A stretch of DNA of 64,000 bases from NCBI GenBank assembly GCA_000824805.1, contig CCNA01000002.1:340283-404282 (forward strand), written 5' to 3'. The position numbers and the translations under genes are program-made. This DNA comes from Mesorhizobium sp. SOD10 (lineage in GTDB: Bacteria; Pseudomonadota; Alphaproteobacteria; Rhizobiales; Rhizobiaceae). Below, piece by piece: positions 53,821-62,367 of the stretch (position 1 is the first letter of the stretch; each line of letters starts with the position of its first letter). The notes below the pieces were generated by a model, which was given only the letters and a program-made list of their open reading frames with translations, made no database searches and had not been told where the DNA came from.

Positions 53821-54521
53821 GCCACGGCGCCTTTTGCTTCCAGACCGCGTGAGCGGAAGGCGTGGATGGTTTGGGCAAGCACAGCGACGGCGATCTCGGC
53901 CGGACTTGCCGCGCCGATGTCGAGGCCGATCGGCGCATGGATGCGGGCGATCTGGTCGGCGCCGGCGCCGAGCGCCAGCAGGCGTTCGACACGCTTGGCG
54001 TGAGTCTTGCGGCTGCCGAGCGCCCCGATATAGAAGCACCGCGCGTCGAGCGCCGCCTTCAGCGCAAAATCGTCGATCTTCGGATCATGGGTGACGGCGG
54101 CAAGCGCGGTATAGCTGTCGAGCGGCTGGCGCTTCAGCACATCCTCCGGCCATTCGGCATGCAGCGCGACGTCGGGAAAGCGCTCCGGTGTGGCAAAGGC
54201 GGTGCGCGGATCGATGATCTCGACCGGGTAGCCGGCGATCCTGGCCATCGGCGCCAATGCCTGGCTGATATGCACGGCGCCGATCACGACGAGGCGCGGG
54301 CGCGGCAGATGCGCGTTGAGAAAGAAGGTCCGCCCTTCCGCTTCCACCGACCGCGAATGGCCGGTGCGGAACGCATTGGCGATTGCCGCTCCGAGATCGC
54401 CGGCAACATGATCACCCTCGCGCACGATGCGGTCGCGGCCGTCGCCGAGATCGGTGACAAGCACGGCCGCTCGGCGGGCGCGGCGTTCTTCGTTGAGCGT
54501 CTTCAAGACATAGGGATCCAC
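53817..54521 (-). CDS. XdhC family protein, Rossmann (C-terminal) part
   Basis: A 234-residue protein with XdhC_C features: LVVIGAVHISQALAPMARIAGY for dinucleotide or cofactor binding, EIIDPRTAFATPERFP and FYIGALGSRKTHAKR near the end. XdhC binds and sulfurates the molybdenum cofactor before insertion into hydroxylases such as xanthine dehydrogenase or CO dehydrogenase. Here its N-terminal half is encoded by the gene just upstream (5-base gap). The start appears to be a GTG at 54521. The stop overlaps the next gene by 4 bases. Confidence 0.88.
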   Translation of the reverse strand: MDPYVLKTLNEERRARRAAVLVTDLGDGRDRIVREGDHVAGDLGAAIANAFRTGHSRSVEAEGRTFFLNAHLPRPRLVVIGAVHISQALAPMARIAGYPVEIIDPRTAFATPERFPDVALHAEWPEDVLKRQPLDSYTALAAVTHDPKIDDFALKAALDARCFYIGALGSRKTHAKRVERLLALGAGADQIARIHAPIGLDIGAASPAEIAVAVLAQTIHAFRSRGLEAKGAVA

Positions 54522-54526
54522 GGCGG

Positions 54527-54865
54527 TCAGCCCAGCCTTTCGACATAGACCTTGATGCGGCCGCCGCAGGAAAGGCCCACCTGCCAGGCGGTGTCGTCGG
54601 CAACACCGAACTCCAGCATCCTGGCCTTGCCCGAGCCGATGACGTCCACCGCTTCCGTCACAACCGCGCCCTCCACGCAGCCACCGGAAACCGAACCATG
54701 GAAGTTCCCTTCGGCGTCGATGACAAGATGGCTGCCGACCGGGCGCGGCGCCGAACCCCAGGTCTCGACCACGGTCGCGATGGCGACATCCTTGCCATCC
54801 TTCATCCAGCTTTCCGCGATGATCAGGGGATCGCGGGCTTCATCCAGATAAATGCTCTCATCCAT
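54527..54865 (-). CDS. XdhC/CoxI N-terminal-type protein
   Basis: A 112-residue protein with VVETWGSAPRPVGSHLVIDA and GNFHGSVSGGCVEGAVV, the XdhC/CoxI domain with its conserved SGGCVEG cysteine that probably handles the sulfur. The end LSCGGRIKVYVERLG is also typical. It is a separate small subunit here rather than fused. ATG 54865 with GAGAAG upstream. It lies 65 bases after the CoxE-like gene and 5 bases before the second XdhC part. Confidence 0.88.
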   Translation of the reverse strand: MDESIYLDEARDPLIIAESWMKDGKDVAIATVVETWGSAPRPVGSHLVIDAEGNFHGSVSGGCVEGAVVTEAVDVIGSGKARMLEFGVADDTAWQVGLSCGGRIKVYVERLG

Positions 54866-54930
54866 CGTCGCTTCTCGCAAAGTTTCCCGAGGGGAACACC
54901 CCCAGAATATAAGGCTTCAAAAACATATGA

Positions 54931-56181
54931 CTATGCGGCACGCCTCCCGCCAGTTTGCAGCCAGCGGCGCGGATCGACCGCAGCCGCCCGCCGCTGGTCG
55001 AGCGAGGCGCAAAGATCGGCCAGCGCGTCGAGATTGTGCACCGCCCGGAACTCGTCGACATGGGGCAGCATCGCTTTCACGCCGCGCGCGCGCGCCTCGA
55101 AACCGTCGAAGCGCAACAGCGGATTGAGCCAGATCAGCCGCCGGCAGGATTTATGCAGCCGCTCCATCTCCTGCGAAAGGCCGGTGACGTCGTCGCGCTC
55201 CAGCCCATCGGTGATGAGAAGCACCATGGCGCCCTGCCCGAGCACCCGGCGTGACCACAGCCGGTTGAACTCGGCCAGCGTATCGCCGATGCGGGTGCCG
55301 CCCGACCAGTCCTTCACCGCCGCCGAGCATTCGGCAAGCGCCTCGTCCGGATCGCGGTGGCGCATCTGGCGGGTCAGGTTCGTCAGCCTTGTGCCGAAGA
55401 CGAAGACATGCACGCGCCTTCGCTTTTCCGTCAAGGCATGCAGGAAATGCAGGAAGATGCGCGTGTACTGGCTCATCGAGCCGGAAATATCGGCAAGCAC
55501 CACCAGCGGCGGATGCACGTCGCGCTGCGACCGGAATTTCGGCAGGATAAGCGCGCCGCCGGTGCGCGCGGCCGAGCGCATCATGGCGCGCGGATCGATG
55601 CGGCGCCCCTGCGCGTCGGCCTTGAAGCGCCGCGTGCGGACGAGATCGAAGGGAAGGCGCAGGGCCATGATCGCCTTTTTGGCCTCGGCCATTTCGCCGG
55701 CGTCCATCTGGGCGAAGTCCTTGCCGCGCAGCACCTCATTGCCGGAAAAGGTGAGGCGCGCATCGACTTCGATCTCCGGCACTTCCCGCATTGGCTGGTT
55801 CTTCTGGTGGCCTTCGAACATCGCCTGGCTGACGCGGTTCTCCGCCGCTCGCGGCTTCTGCTTTTCAGCGTTGTCCGGCGCGACCGGCGAAAACATCGCC
55901 AGCAATTTCTCAATCAGCTCGCGCGATTTCCAGAACAGGCGGAAAGCCTCGTCGAAGACGGGATGATCCTCGCGCCGCGAGACCAGCACCGCATGCAGCG
56001 TCCAGTAGAAATCGTCGCGCGAGCCGATGCCGGCGGCAAGCACCGCCTCGATGGCGTCCTTCACCGAGGCCGGGCCGACGCGCATGCCGGCCTTGCGCAA
56101 GGCGCGGGCGAAATAGACGATGTTGTCGGCGATGCGCCCCTCGGCTGTCGCCTCTCTGGGTTCCGGACGCGGCGACGGCAT
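54931..56181 (-). CDS. VWA domain protein, CoxE-like
   Basis: A 416-residue protein with a von Willebrand A domain in the last half. The MIDAS is visible as VLADISGSMSQYT, then VFGTRLTNLTRQM, a threonine in DWSGGTRIGDTL and VLLITDGLERDDV. CoxE proteins partner with MoxR-type AAA ATPases (CoxD, next upstream) to mature the molybdenum-copper or molybdenum centre of hydroxylases. The first 190 residues are helical. The start lies 5 bases after the stop of the ATPase gene. Confidence 0.92.
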   Translation of the reverse strand: MPSPRPEPREATAEGRIADNIVYFARALRKAGMRVGPASVKDAIEAVLAAGIGSRDDFYWTLHAVLVSRREDHPVFDEAFRLFWKSRELIEKLLAMFSPVAPDNAEKQKPRAAENRVSQAMFEGHQKNQPMREVPEIEVDARLTFSGNEVLRGKDFAQMDAGEMAEAKKAIMALRLPFDLVRTRRFKADAQGRRIDPRAMMRSAARTGGALILPKFRSQRDVHPPLVVLADISGSMSQYTRIFLHFLHALTEKRRRVHVFVFGTRLTNLTRQMRHRDPDEALAECSAAVKDWSGGTRIGDTLAEFNRLWSRRVLGQGAMVLLITDGLERDDVTGLSQEMERLHKSCRRLIWLNPLLRFDGFEARARGVKAMLPHVDEFRAVHNLDALADLCASLDQRRAAAVDPRRWLQTGGRRAA

Positions 56182-56186
56182 CGCGC

Positions 56187-57110
56187 CTACTCCGCCGCTG
56201 ACAGCTCGGCCTTCACCTCATTGAGGATGCGCCGGCCCTCGCCTTCGTCGATACGGGCGATGTCGTCCTGGTACTTCAAAAGCACGCCGATCGTGTCCGA
56301 TACGGTCTCCGGATCGAGCGCCACCTTGTCGAGCTCGGTCAACGCGCCAGCCCAATCGATGGTTTCGGCGACGCCGGGAGCCTTGAACAACTCGACCTGG
56401 CGCAGCTTCTGAATGAAGGACACGATCTCCGCCGACAGCCGGCGGTTCGCCTGCGGCACCTTGCGCCGCACGATCTCCAGTTCGCGCTCGGCATTCGGAT
56501 AATCGACCCAATGATAGAGGCAGCGCCGCTTCAGCGCGTCATGGATTTCGCGCGTGCGGTTGCTGGTGATGATGACGATCGGCGGCTCTTCGGCCTTGAT
56601 CGTGCCAAGCTCGGGAACGGTAACCTGAAAGTCCGACAGTATCTCGAGCAGAAACGCCTCGAAAGCCTCGTCGGTACGATCGAGCTCGTCGATCAGGAAC
56701 ACCGGTGCCGCGCCTTTCTTGCCGGTCAGCGCGTCGAGCACCGGGCGGCGGATCAGGTATTTTTCTGAAAAGACGTTGCGTTCCATGTCGGAGCGCACGA
56801 CCTTGCCCGCCGCCTCCTCCATGCGTATTTCGATCATCTGGGCGGCATAATTCCACTCATAGACGGCTGAGGAGACGTCGAGACCTTCATAGCATTGCAG
56901 GCGGATCAGCCGGCGGCCGAGCGCGTCGGCCAGCACCTTGGCGATCTCGGTCTTGCCGACGCCCGCCTCGCCTTCGAGGAACAAGGGCCGCTTCATGCGC
57001 AGCGATAAAAACAGCACGGTCGCCAGCGAACGGTCCGCGACATAGTCCGCGCCGGTCAAAAGGTCGAGCGTTTCATCGATCGATTTCGGCGCGGGGCGCG
57101 GGGCGGTCAT
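56187..57110 (-). CDS. MoxR family AAA+ ATPase, CoxD-like
   Basis: A 307-residue AAA+ ATPase. Walker A LEGEAGVGKTEIAK, Walker B FLIDELDRTDE, sensor 1 region VIITSNRTREI and the arginine-finger area DALKRRCLYHW are all clear. CoxD unfolds or remodels the apo-enzyme so that the cofactor can be completed. It is the first gene of an operon with CoxE, two XdhC parts and MocA/MoeA-like protein. The start is MTAPRPAP (57110) with GGAGAC in front; a frame-open ATG 11 codons earlier is less likely. Confidence 0.93.
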   Translation of the reverse strand: MTAPRPAPKSIDETLDLLTGADYVADRSLATVLFLSLRMKRPLFLEGEAGVGKTEIAKVLADALGRRLIRLQCYEGLDVSSAVYEWNYAAQMIEIRMEEAAGKVVRSDMERNVFSEKYLIRRPVLDALTGKKGAAPVFLIDELDRTDEAFEAFLLEILSDFQVTVPELGTIKAEEPPIVIITSNRTREIHDALKRRCLYHWVDYPNAERELEIVRRKVPQANRRLSAEIVSFIQKLRQVELFKAPGVAETIDWAGALTELDKVALDPETVSDTIGVLLKYQDDIARIDEGEGRRILNEVKAELSAAE

Positions 57111-57139
57111 CTTGTCTCCGTGGATCCCGCCCGCCCGTT

Positions 57140-57634
57140 TCAAAGAACGTGATAGCCGCGGTTGTGGTAGATCAGCGGCCGCAAATTATCGCCGATGCGC
57201 AGGCCTGTCACCTTGCCAAAAAGCACACGGTGGGTGGCCAAATCCTTGGCATCGATGATCTCGCAGTCGAACACGGCAAGCGCGCCTTTCAGCGTCGGCG
57301 CGCCGGTCGAGATCACATCCCACTCGGCCAGCGCAAAGCGCTCCTCCACCGGCAGACCGGTGATGCCGGAAAAGCCGACCGAGACGGCTTCCTGGTCCGA
57401 GGCGAGCGTGTTCAACGCGAACTTGCCGTTCTTGACGAAGGCTTCGTTCTTGGCGTTCTCGCGATTGAGGCAGACCAGCACCGTCGGCGGCGTGTCCGAG
57501 ACCGAACAGGCGGCGATCACCGTTGCGCCCCTTTTGCCGCCAGGCCCGTCCGTCGTCACCACATGCACATGGCCGGCGAAATGCGCCATCGCGTCGCGAT
57601 AGTGCTGCGGCCCGATGTCATTGATCTTGAGCAC
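57140..57634 (-). CDS. Flavin reductase family protein (FMN-dependent)
   Basis: A 164-residue flavin reductase of the HpaC/RutF type. HYRDAMAHFAGHVHVVTTDGP, AACSVSDTPPTVLVCLNRENAKNEAF, FALNTLASDQE and LIYHNRGYHVL are characteristic. It uses NADH to reduce FMN for a monooxygenase partner. I use the GTG at 57634: AGGTGG lies 8 bases upstream and the protein then has the family's normal length. The ATG at 57679 would add 15 unconserved residues. A partner monooxygenase is not visible nearby. Confidence 0.87.
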   Translation of the reverse strand: MLKINDIGPQHYRDAMAHFAGHVHVVTTDGPGGKRGATVIAACSVSDTPPTVLVCLNRENAKNEAFVKNGKFALNTLASDQEAVSVGFSGITGLPVEERFALAEWDVISTGAPTLKGALAVFDCEIIDAKDLATHRVLFGKVTGLRIGDNLRPLIYHNRGYHVL

Positions 57635-57826
57635 TCGATAATCCACCTGTCGAAACCAGTTCGTTATATATGGCGGCATATTGCACGCCACAAGTTGCCC
57701 TGTGGGGGCGAAGTGCTTGACTGCAATCCGCAAATTCGCGTGTTGCGCGGCGCTTAGCCAGCCTTTAGGCATTTCCTGGAATAGTGTCGGGACTTTATTC
57801 CCGGCATGGAGGATCTCTTAGCCCGA

Positions 57827-58897
57827 ATGCGTCTTCTTACGACGACATCAGCCGTGCTGCTCTGGCTGTCGCTGGCCGCGAGCGCCGACGCCGAGACGCT
57901 GGTCGGCGTTGCCGCGCCGCTTTCCGGTCCGTCGGCGATCCTCGGCAAGCAGGTCGAGGCCGGCGCGGGCATGGCGGCGGAGGCAAACGGCATCGCCATG
58001 AAGGTCGTGGACGACGCCTGCACCGCCGATGGCGGCGCCGCGGCGGCAAAGGCCTTCGTCGACGCCAAGGTCAATGTCGTGGTGGGCTTTCTCTGCATGG
58101 AAGCGATCGAGGCCGCGCTGCCGATCCTGAAGGATGCCAACATCCCGGTCATCACGGTTGGCGTGCGCACCGAAAGCCTGACGGACCGGCGCGCCAAGAC
58201 CGGCTGGCTGGTCTACCGGCTCGGCCCGCGTGGCGACGATGAGCGCAACGCGGTTGCCGCCAAGCTTACCCAGCTCTGGCGCGACGACCTGTTCGCCATC
58301 ATCGATGACGGCACCATCTATGGCCGCGAGATGGCCGAAACCTTCCGCGCCGCGGCCGAGCAGGCGGCGCTGAAGCCCGTCTTCGTCGACACGTTCCGGC
58401 CGCAGCTCGACAACCAGATCGGACTGGTCGGCCGGCTGAAGAAGGCCGGCGCCACCAAGGTGTTCGCCGGCGGAGACGGCGACGATATCGCCATCATGGG
58501 TCGCGACGCCGCCCAGCTCAATGCCGGCATAACCTTCGCCGGCGGCGAGAACCTGCGCACGCCGCCGGGGAATGTGCCTTACGCCGTCGGCACGCTGATG
58601 ATCGCGACGCCCGAATGGGCGGAGGTCGCCGATCCCAAGGTGGTGCAGGCTTTCGGGGCGAAGAACATCGTGCCGGATGGCTACACGCTGCCGGCCTATG
58701 CCGCGGTCGAGGTCGCCAAGGCCGCGCTGGCCGGCGCGGAAAGCTCCGGCCAGCCGCTCGGCGAAGCGCTCACCGGCCATGATTTCGCGACCGCGATCGG
58801 CACCATCCGCTTCGATGATAAGGGCGATCTCAGCCAGACGCCATTCCGCCTCTTCCGCTTCGACGGCGCGCATTTCGTGCCGCTGGAGGACAACTGA
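57827..58897 (+). CDS. Branched-chain-amino-acid-type ABC substrate-binding protein
   Basis: A 356-residue periplasmic binding protein with a Sec signal (LLTTTSAVLLWLSLAASADA). LVGVAAPLSGPSAILGKQVEAGAGMAAEANG is the usual opening of Leu/Ile/Val-type receptors (type I fold), followed by VVGFLCMEAIEAALPILKDANIPVITVG and GYTLPAYAAVEVAKAAL. Ligand unknown; relatives bind amino acids or amides. No permease or ATPase genes lie nearby, so it may serve a remote transporter. Its stop overlaps the start of the P1 peptidase (TGATG). I use the ATG at 57827; 57806 is also open. Confidence 0.88.
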   Translation: MRLLTTTSAVLLWLSLAASADAETLVGVAAPLSGPSAILGKQVEAGAGMAAEANGIAMKVVDDACTADGGAAAAKAFVDAKVNVVVGFLCMEAIEAALPILKDANIPVITVGVRTESLTDRRAKTGWLVYRLGPRGDDERNAVAAKLTQLWRDDLFAIIDDGTIYGREMAETFRAAAEQAALKPVFVDTFRPQLDNQIGLVGRLKKAGATKVFAGGDGDDIAIMGRDAAQLNAGITFAGGENLRTPPGNVPYAVGTLMIATPEWAEVADPKVVQAFGAKNIVPDGYTLPAYAAVEVAKAALAGAESSGQPLGEALTGHDFATAIGTIRFDDKGDLSQTPFRLFRFDGAHFVPLEDN

Positions 58898-59913
58898 TGT
58901 TCCGCACCGGTCCGCGCAATCTCATCACCGACGTCGACGGCCTTCGCGTCGGCAATGCCGCCGACGCCCGGCTGAAATCCGGCGTCACGGTGGTGCTGTG
59001 CGACGAGCCCGCGGTTGCCGGCATTCAGGTGCTGGGCGGCGCGCCGGGTACGCGCGAGACCGATCTGCTTGAGCCGCAGAACTCGATCGCGACGATCCAT
59101 GCCGTCGTTCTGTCCGGCGGCTCCGCCTTCGGCCTCGACGCCGCCTCGGGCGTGCAGGCGGCGCTGCGCGAGAAAGACATCGGTGTCGAAGTCGGCGGCT
59201 TCCGCGTGCCGATCGTGCCGGCCGCGATCCTGTTCGACCTGCGCAATGGCGGCGACAAGGATTGGGGCCGCTATCCGCCCTATCGCGAGCTCGGCTACGA
59301 GGCCGTGCAGGCGGCAGCGGTGGATTTCGCCATCGGCACCGCGGGTGCCGGCACCGGCGCGCTGACCTGCGGGCTGAAGGGTGGCCTTGGCTCCGCCTCG
59401 ACCGTGCTCGACAGCGGCGTCACCATCGGCGCGCTCGCCGCCGTCAATCCGACCGGCTCGGTGACGGTCGGCCGCGGGCGCCACTTCTGGGCGGCCCCCT
59501 TCGAGATCGGCGACGAGTTCGGCGGCCTGGGCTATCCCGAGCCCATGCCGGAAGACGCAAGGAACATCCTGCTGAAATACCGCGACAGGCGCGTCGGCGG
59601 ACATGGGGAAGCCGGCAGCACCACCATCGCCGTCATCGCCACGGATGCCGTACTGACCAAAGCCGCGGCCAAGCGGCTGGCGATTTCGGCGCATGACGGC
59701 TTCGCCCGTGCCATTTGGCCGACGCACACGCCGGCCGACGGCGACCTGGTGTTTGCTCTGGCGACCGGCAGGAGCGGCATCGAGCTCGGCGCCGATGCCG
59801 CGATCGACCTGTTCGCGGCGGCCGGTGCAACCATGGCGCGCGCCATCAGCCGTGGCGTCCATGCCGCGACGCCGGCCGACGGCGATCTGTTCCCGGTCTG
59901 GTCGTCGCGCTGA
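58897..59913 (+). CDS. P1 family peptidase (DmpA/BapA-like, self-processing)
   Basis: A 338-residue Ntn-type peptidase. ITDVDGLRVGNA, VVLCDEPAVAGIQVLGGAPGTRETDLLEP and VLSGGSAFGLDAASGVQAAL are P1 family motifs. Self-cleavage is expected between Gly and Ser in the conserved GEAGSTTIAVIATDA segment, giving alpha and beta chains with Ser as the nucleophile. Relatives release N-terminal D- or L-residues or hydrolyse beta-peptides. Translation is coupled to the preceding binding protein by a TGATG overlap. Confidence 0.93.
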   Translation: MFRTGPRNLITDVDGLRVGNAADARLKSGVTVVLCDEPAVAGIQVLGGAPGTRETDLLEPQNSIATIHAVVLSGGSAFGLDAASGVQAALREKDIGVEVGGFRVPIVPAAILFDLRNGGDKDWGRYPPYRELGYEAVQAAAVDFAIGTAGAGTGALTCGLKGGLGSASTVLDSGVTIGALAAVNPTGSVTVGRGRHFWAAPFEIGDEFGGLGYPEPMPEDARNILLKYRDRRVGGHGEAGSTTIAVIATDAVLTKAAAKRLAISAHDGFARAIWPTHTPADGDLVFALATGRSGIELGADAAIDLFAAAGATMARAISRGVHAATPADGDLFPVWSSR

Positions 59914-59928
59914 TTGGCTCGGCGCCGA

Positions 59929-60186
59929 TCAGGTCGGATCGGACTTTTCTTCCTCGAAGGTGACGGCAACATCGGAGTTCGCGGAGAGCCATACCTTTTC
60001 CCCGTCGATTTCCGCGACCAAGGCGAGCGAAATGTAGTGGTGATGGCCTTTATGCGAGCCCATGCCGCTGTCGGCCTTGGTCAGCTTGATCCGGTCGTCT
60101 TCGACCTTGTCGACGGTGCCGATATGAACGCCATCGGCGCCGATCACTTCCATATGTCCGCGTATCTTGCTGATGTCGGTGCTCAT
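59929..60186 (-). CDS. DUF2171 family protein
   Basis: An 85-residue protein: ISKIRGHMEVIGADGVHIGTVDKVEDDRIKLTK with HHHYISLALVAEIDGEKVWLS. The pattern fits DUF2171, a short beta-rich domain related to the PRC-barrel. Function unknown. I start at MSTDISK (60186) with GGAGG 7 bases before; the open frame upstream is not conserved. It converges on the P1 peptidase gene, 15 bases apart. Confidence 0.87.
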   Translation of the reverse strand: MSTDISKIRGHMEVIGADGVHIGTVDKVEDDRIKLTKADSGMGSHKGHHHYISLALVAEIDGEKVWLSANSDVAVTFEEEKSDPT

Positions 60187-60370
60187 GCAGGTCCTCCGCT
60201 GGATGGCGATCTCCCCTTTCGGATGCGAGACGGCCGACAATAACAAATGAACGCCGGATTGGATGCATCGCTCGGCACGTCTCGTTCACCATGGCGTGAT
60301 AGATGACGCTGATGAAACAGATGACGCCCAGCCTGTCCGGCCATGCGACGCGCGACGGGACTTGCCGCTT

Positions 60371-60895
60371 ATGACGCCGTTGCAGCAGGTTCCGTTGCGC
60401 CATGGTCTCACGGACTGGCTGCGTGCCGCGATTCCTTCGGCAAGCGAGGCTGCTGTCGGAACCTTGCTCTGGGGCATGGCCATGGGTGGCAGCGCGCTGG
60501 CAAATCTTCTGCTGGCAGCCTGGGAGACGCCCGACAGGATCCGCTTTGTCGCGTTGCTTTACGGCCTTGGCGGCGTGCTCGCCTTTCCGGTCGGGCTGAC
60601 GCTGGCCAGGCTTGTTTCTCGCGGCCGGGATTGGGAAACAGCCTTGGCCGCGGCATTCGTGTCCCTCCTGGCGACGACACTCGCCTTCACCGGCGGCCTC
60701 TTTGCGCTGCAATACCGCTCCTATTACGCCGAGTGGCATGCACCTGCATTGACGCTGACCTGGGCGTTCGAGTTCGCCTTCACGCTGCTGACCGCGCTCT
60801 ACCAGTTTCTCGCGCTTGGCGTGCGGCTCTATTTTCCGGCGGGTTTTGCGGCACTTGTCGCGGTCAGCATCTGGTTTGCGCGGCAGCGGCGTTGA
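60371..60895 (+). CDS. Hypothetical membrane protein with four predicted helices
   Basis: A 174-residue protein with hydrophobic stretches at about residues 23-50, 60-82, 93-115 and 130-165, so four to five membrane helices. I recognise no family or catalytic motif. It is 183 bases downstream of the DUF2171 start and 63 bases upstream of purB, on the same strand as purB, so it might share a transcript. The start ATG at 60371 has only a weak GGGA. The interval 60187-60370 holds no gene that I can support. Confidence 0.7.
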   Translation: MTPLQQVPLRHGLTDWLRAAIPSASEAAVGTLLWGMAMGGSALANLLLAAWETPDRIRFVALLYGLGGVLAFPVGLTLARLVSRGRDWETALAAAFVSLLATTLAFTGGLFALQYRSYYAEWHAPALTLTWAFEFAFTLLTALYQFLALGVRLYFPAGFAALVAVSIWFARQRR

Positions 60896-60958
60896 GCATC
60901 GGGCCAGCCTCTGTTAGGACGCGGCCGACGCTTCTCCCAGGCAGGACTTAGAAAACGG

Positions 60959-62266
60959 ATGATCCCTCGCTATTCCCGGCCGGAAATGGTCGCCATCTGG
61001 TCGCCCGAAACCCGCTTCCGCATCTGGTTCGAGATCGAGGCGCATGCCTGCGATGCGCTGGCGGACTTGGGAGTCATCCCGAAGGAAGCGGCAAGGACCA
61101 TCTGGGAAAAAGGCGGCGCCGCCAAATTCGATGTCGCCAAGATCGACGAGATCGAACGCGTCACCAAGCATGACGTCATCGCTTTCCTCACCCATCTCGC
61201 GGAGTTCGTCGGACCGGATGCCCGCTTCATCCACCAGGGCATGACCTCGTCGGACGTGCTCGACACCTGTCTGGCCGTGCAGCTGACGCGCGCCAGCGAC
61301 ATCCTGCTTGCCGACATCGACGCCCTGCTCGCCGCGCTGAAGCGCCGCGCCTTCGAGCACAAGGACACCGTCACCATAGGCCGCAGCCACGGCATCCATG
61401 CCGAGCCGACCACCTTCGGCGTCAAGCTGGCGCAGGCCTATGCCGAGTTCTCGCGCTGTCGCGAGCGTCTGGTGCACGCGCGGGAAGATATAGCGACCTG
61501 CGCCATCTCCGGCGCGGTCGGCACCTTCGCCAACATCGAGCCTTACGTTGAAGAGCATGTTGCGGCAAAGCTCGGGTTGAAGCCGGAGCCGGTGTCGACC
61601 CAGGTAATTCCGCGCGACCGGCATGCCATGTTCTTCGCCACGCTCGGCGTCATCGCCTCGTCTGTCGAACGCCTCGCCGTCGAGATCCGCCATCTGCAGC
61701 GCACCGAAGTGCTGGAAGCGGAAGAATATTTCTCGCCGGGCCAGAAAGGCTCGTCGGCGATGCCGCACAAGCGCAACCCGGTGCTGACCGAAAACCTCAC
61801 CGGCCTTGCCCGGCTGGTGCGCTCGATGGCGCTGCCGGCCATGGAAGACGTGGCGCTCTGGCATGAACGCGACATTTCGCATTCCTCGGTCGAGCGTATG
61901 ATCGGGCCGGACGCGACGGTGACGCTGGATTTCGCGCTGGCGCGCCTGACCGGCGTCGTCGACAAGCTGCTCGTCTATCCCGAGAACATGGAGAAGAACC
62001 TCAACAAGTTCCGCGGGCTGGTGCATTCGCAACGTGTGCTCCTGGCGCTGACGCAGGCCGGCCTGTCACGCGAGGATGCCTATCGGCTGGTGCAGCGCAA
62101 CGCCATGAAAGTCTGGGAGCACGGCGCCGATTTCGTCGAGGAACTGCTGGCCGACAAGGACGTCACCGCAGCCCTTTCCGAAGCCGATATCCGCGAGAAA
62201 TTCGACCTCGGCTACCACACCAAGCATGTCGACACGATCTTCAAGCGGGTGTTTGGGGAAGCTTGA
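60959..62266 (+). CDS. purB: Adenylosuccinate lyase
   Basis: A 435-residue member of the fumarase/aspartase superfamily that acts twice in purine synthesis (SAICAR to AICAR, and adenylosuccinate to AMP). The signature GSSAMPHKRNP is intact at about residue 262, with the preceding catalytic His region TIGRSHGIHAEPTTFG and MTSSDVLDTCLAVQL. The length fits the short bacterial type (B. subtilis, 431). The motif WHERDISHSSVERM is also present. It is followed by a dispersed repeat that may end its transcript. Confidence 0.96.
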   Translation: MIPRYSRPEMVAIWSPETRFRIWFEIEAHACDALADLGVIPKEAARTIWEKGGAAKFDVAKIDEIERVTKHDVIAFLTHLAEFVGPDARFIHQGMTSSDVLDTCLAVQLTRASDILLADIDALLAALKRRAFEHKDTVTIGRSHGIHAEPTTFGVKLAQAYAEFSRCRERLVHAREDIATCAISGAVGTFANIEPYVEEHVAAKLGLKPEPVSTQVIPRDRHAMFFATLGVIASSVERLAVEIRHLQRTEVLEAEEYFSPGQKGSSAMPHKRNPVLTENLTGLARLVRSMALPAMEDVALWHERDISHSSVERMIGPDATVTLDFALARLTGVVDKLLVYPENMEKNLNKFRGLVHSQRVLLALTQAGLSREDAYRLVQRNAMKVWEHGADFVEELLADKDVTAALSEADIREKFDLGYHTKHVDTIFKRVFGEA

Positions 62267-62272
62267 TCAGTC

Positions 62273-62349
62273 TTTCTCCCCGTTCACGCCCGTTTACGGG
62301 GAGAAGTTGCCCGAAGGGCGGATGAGCGGCAGCGCCGACTTCGGCGCTG
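62273..62349. repeat. Dispersed intergenic repeat after purB
   Basis: tttctccccg ... cggggagaag, then gcccgaagggc, then gatgag, followed by a second hairpin agcgccga/tcggcgct. The stem tctcccc/ggggaga spans the first 30 bases and could help to end the purB transcript. It is related to the repeat at 33355-33402, in opposite orientation. Confidence 0.65.
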
Positions 62350-62367
62350 ATCGCTTGGCGCGACTGC

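Noticed and set aside
58897..59913. Cyclic-amide hydrolase or transporter role for the P1 peptidase
   Set aside because: The motifs and the GS self-cleavage site fit only the P1 (DmpA/BapA) peptidase family.
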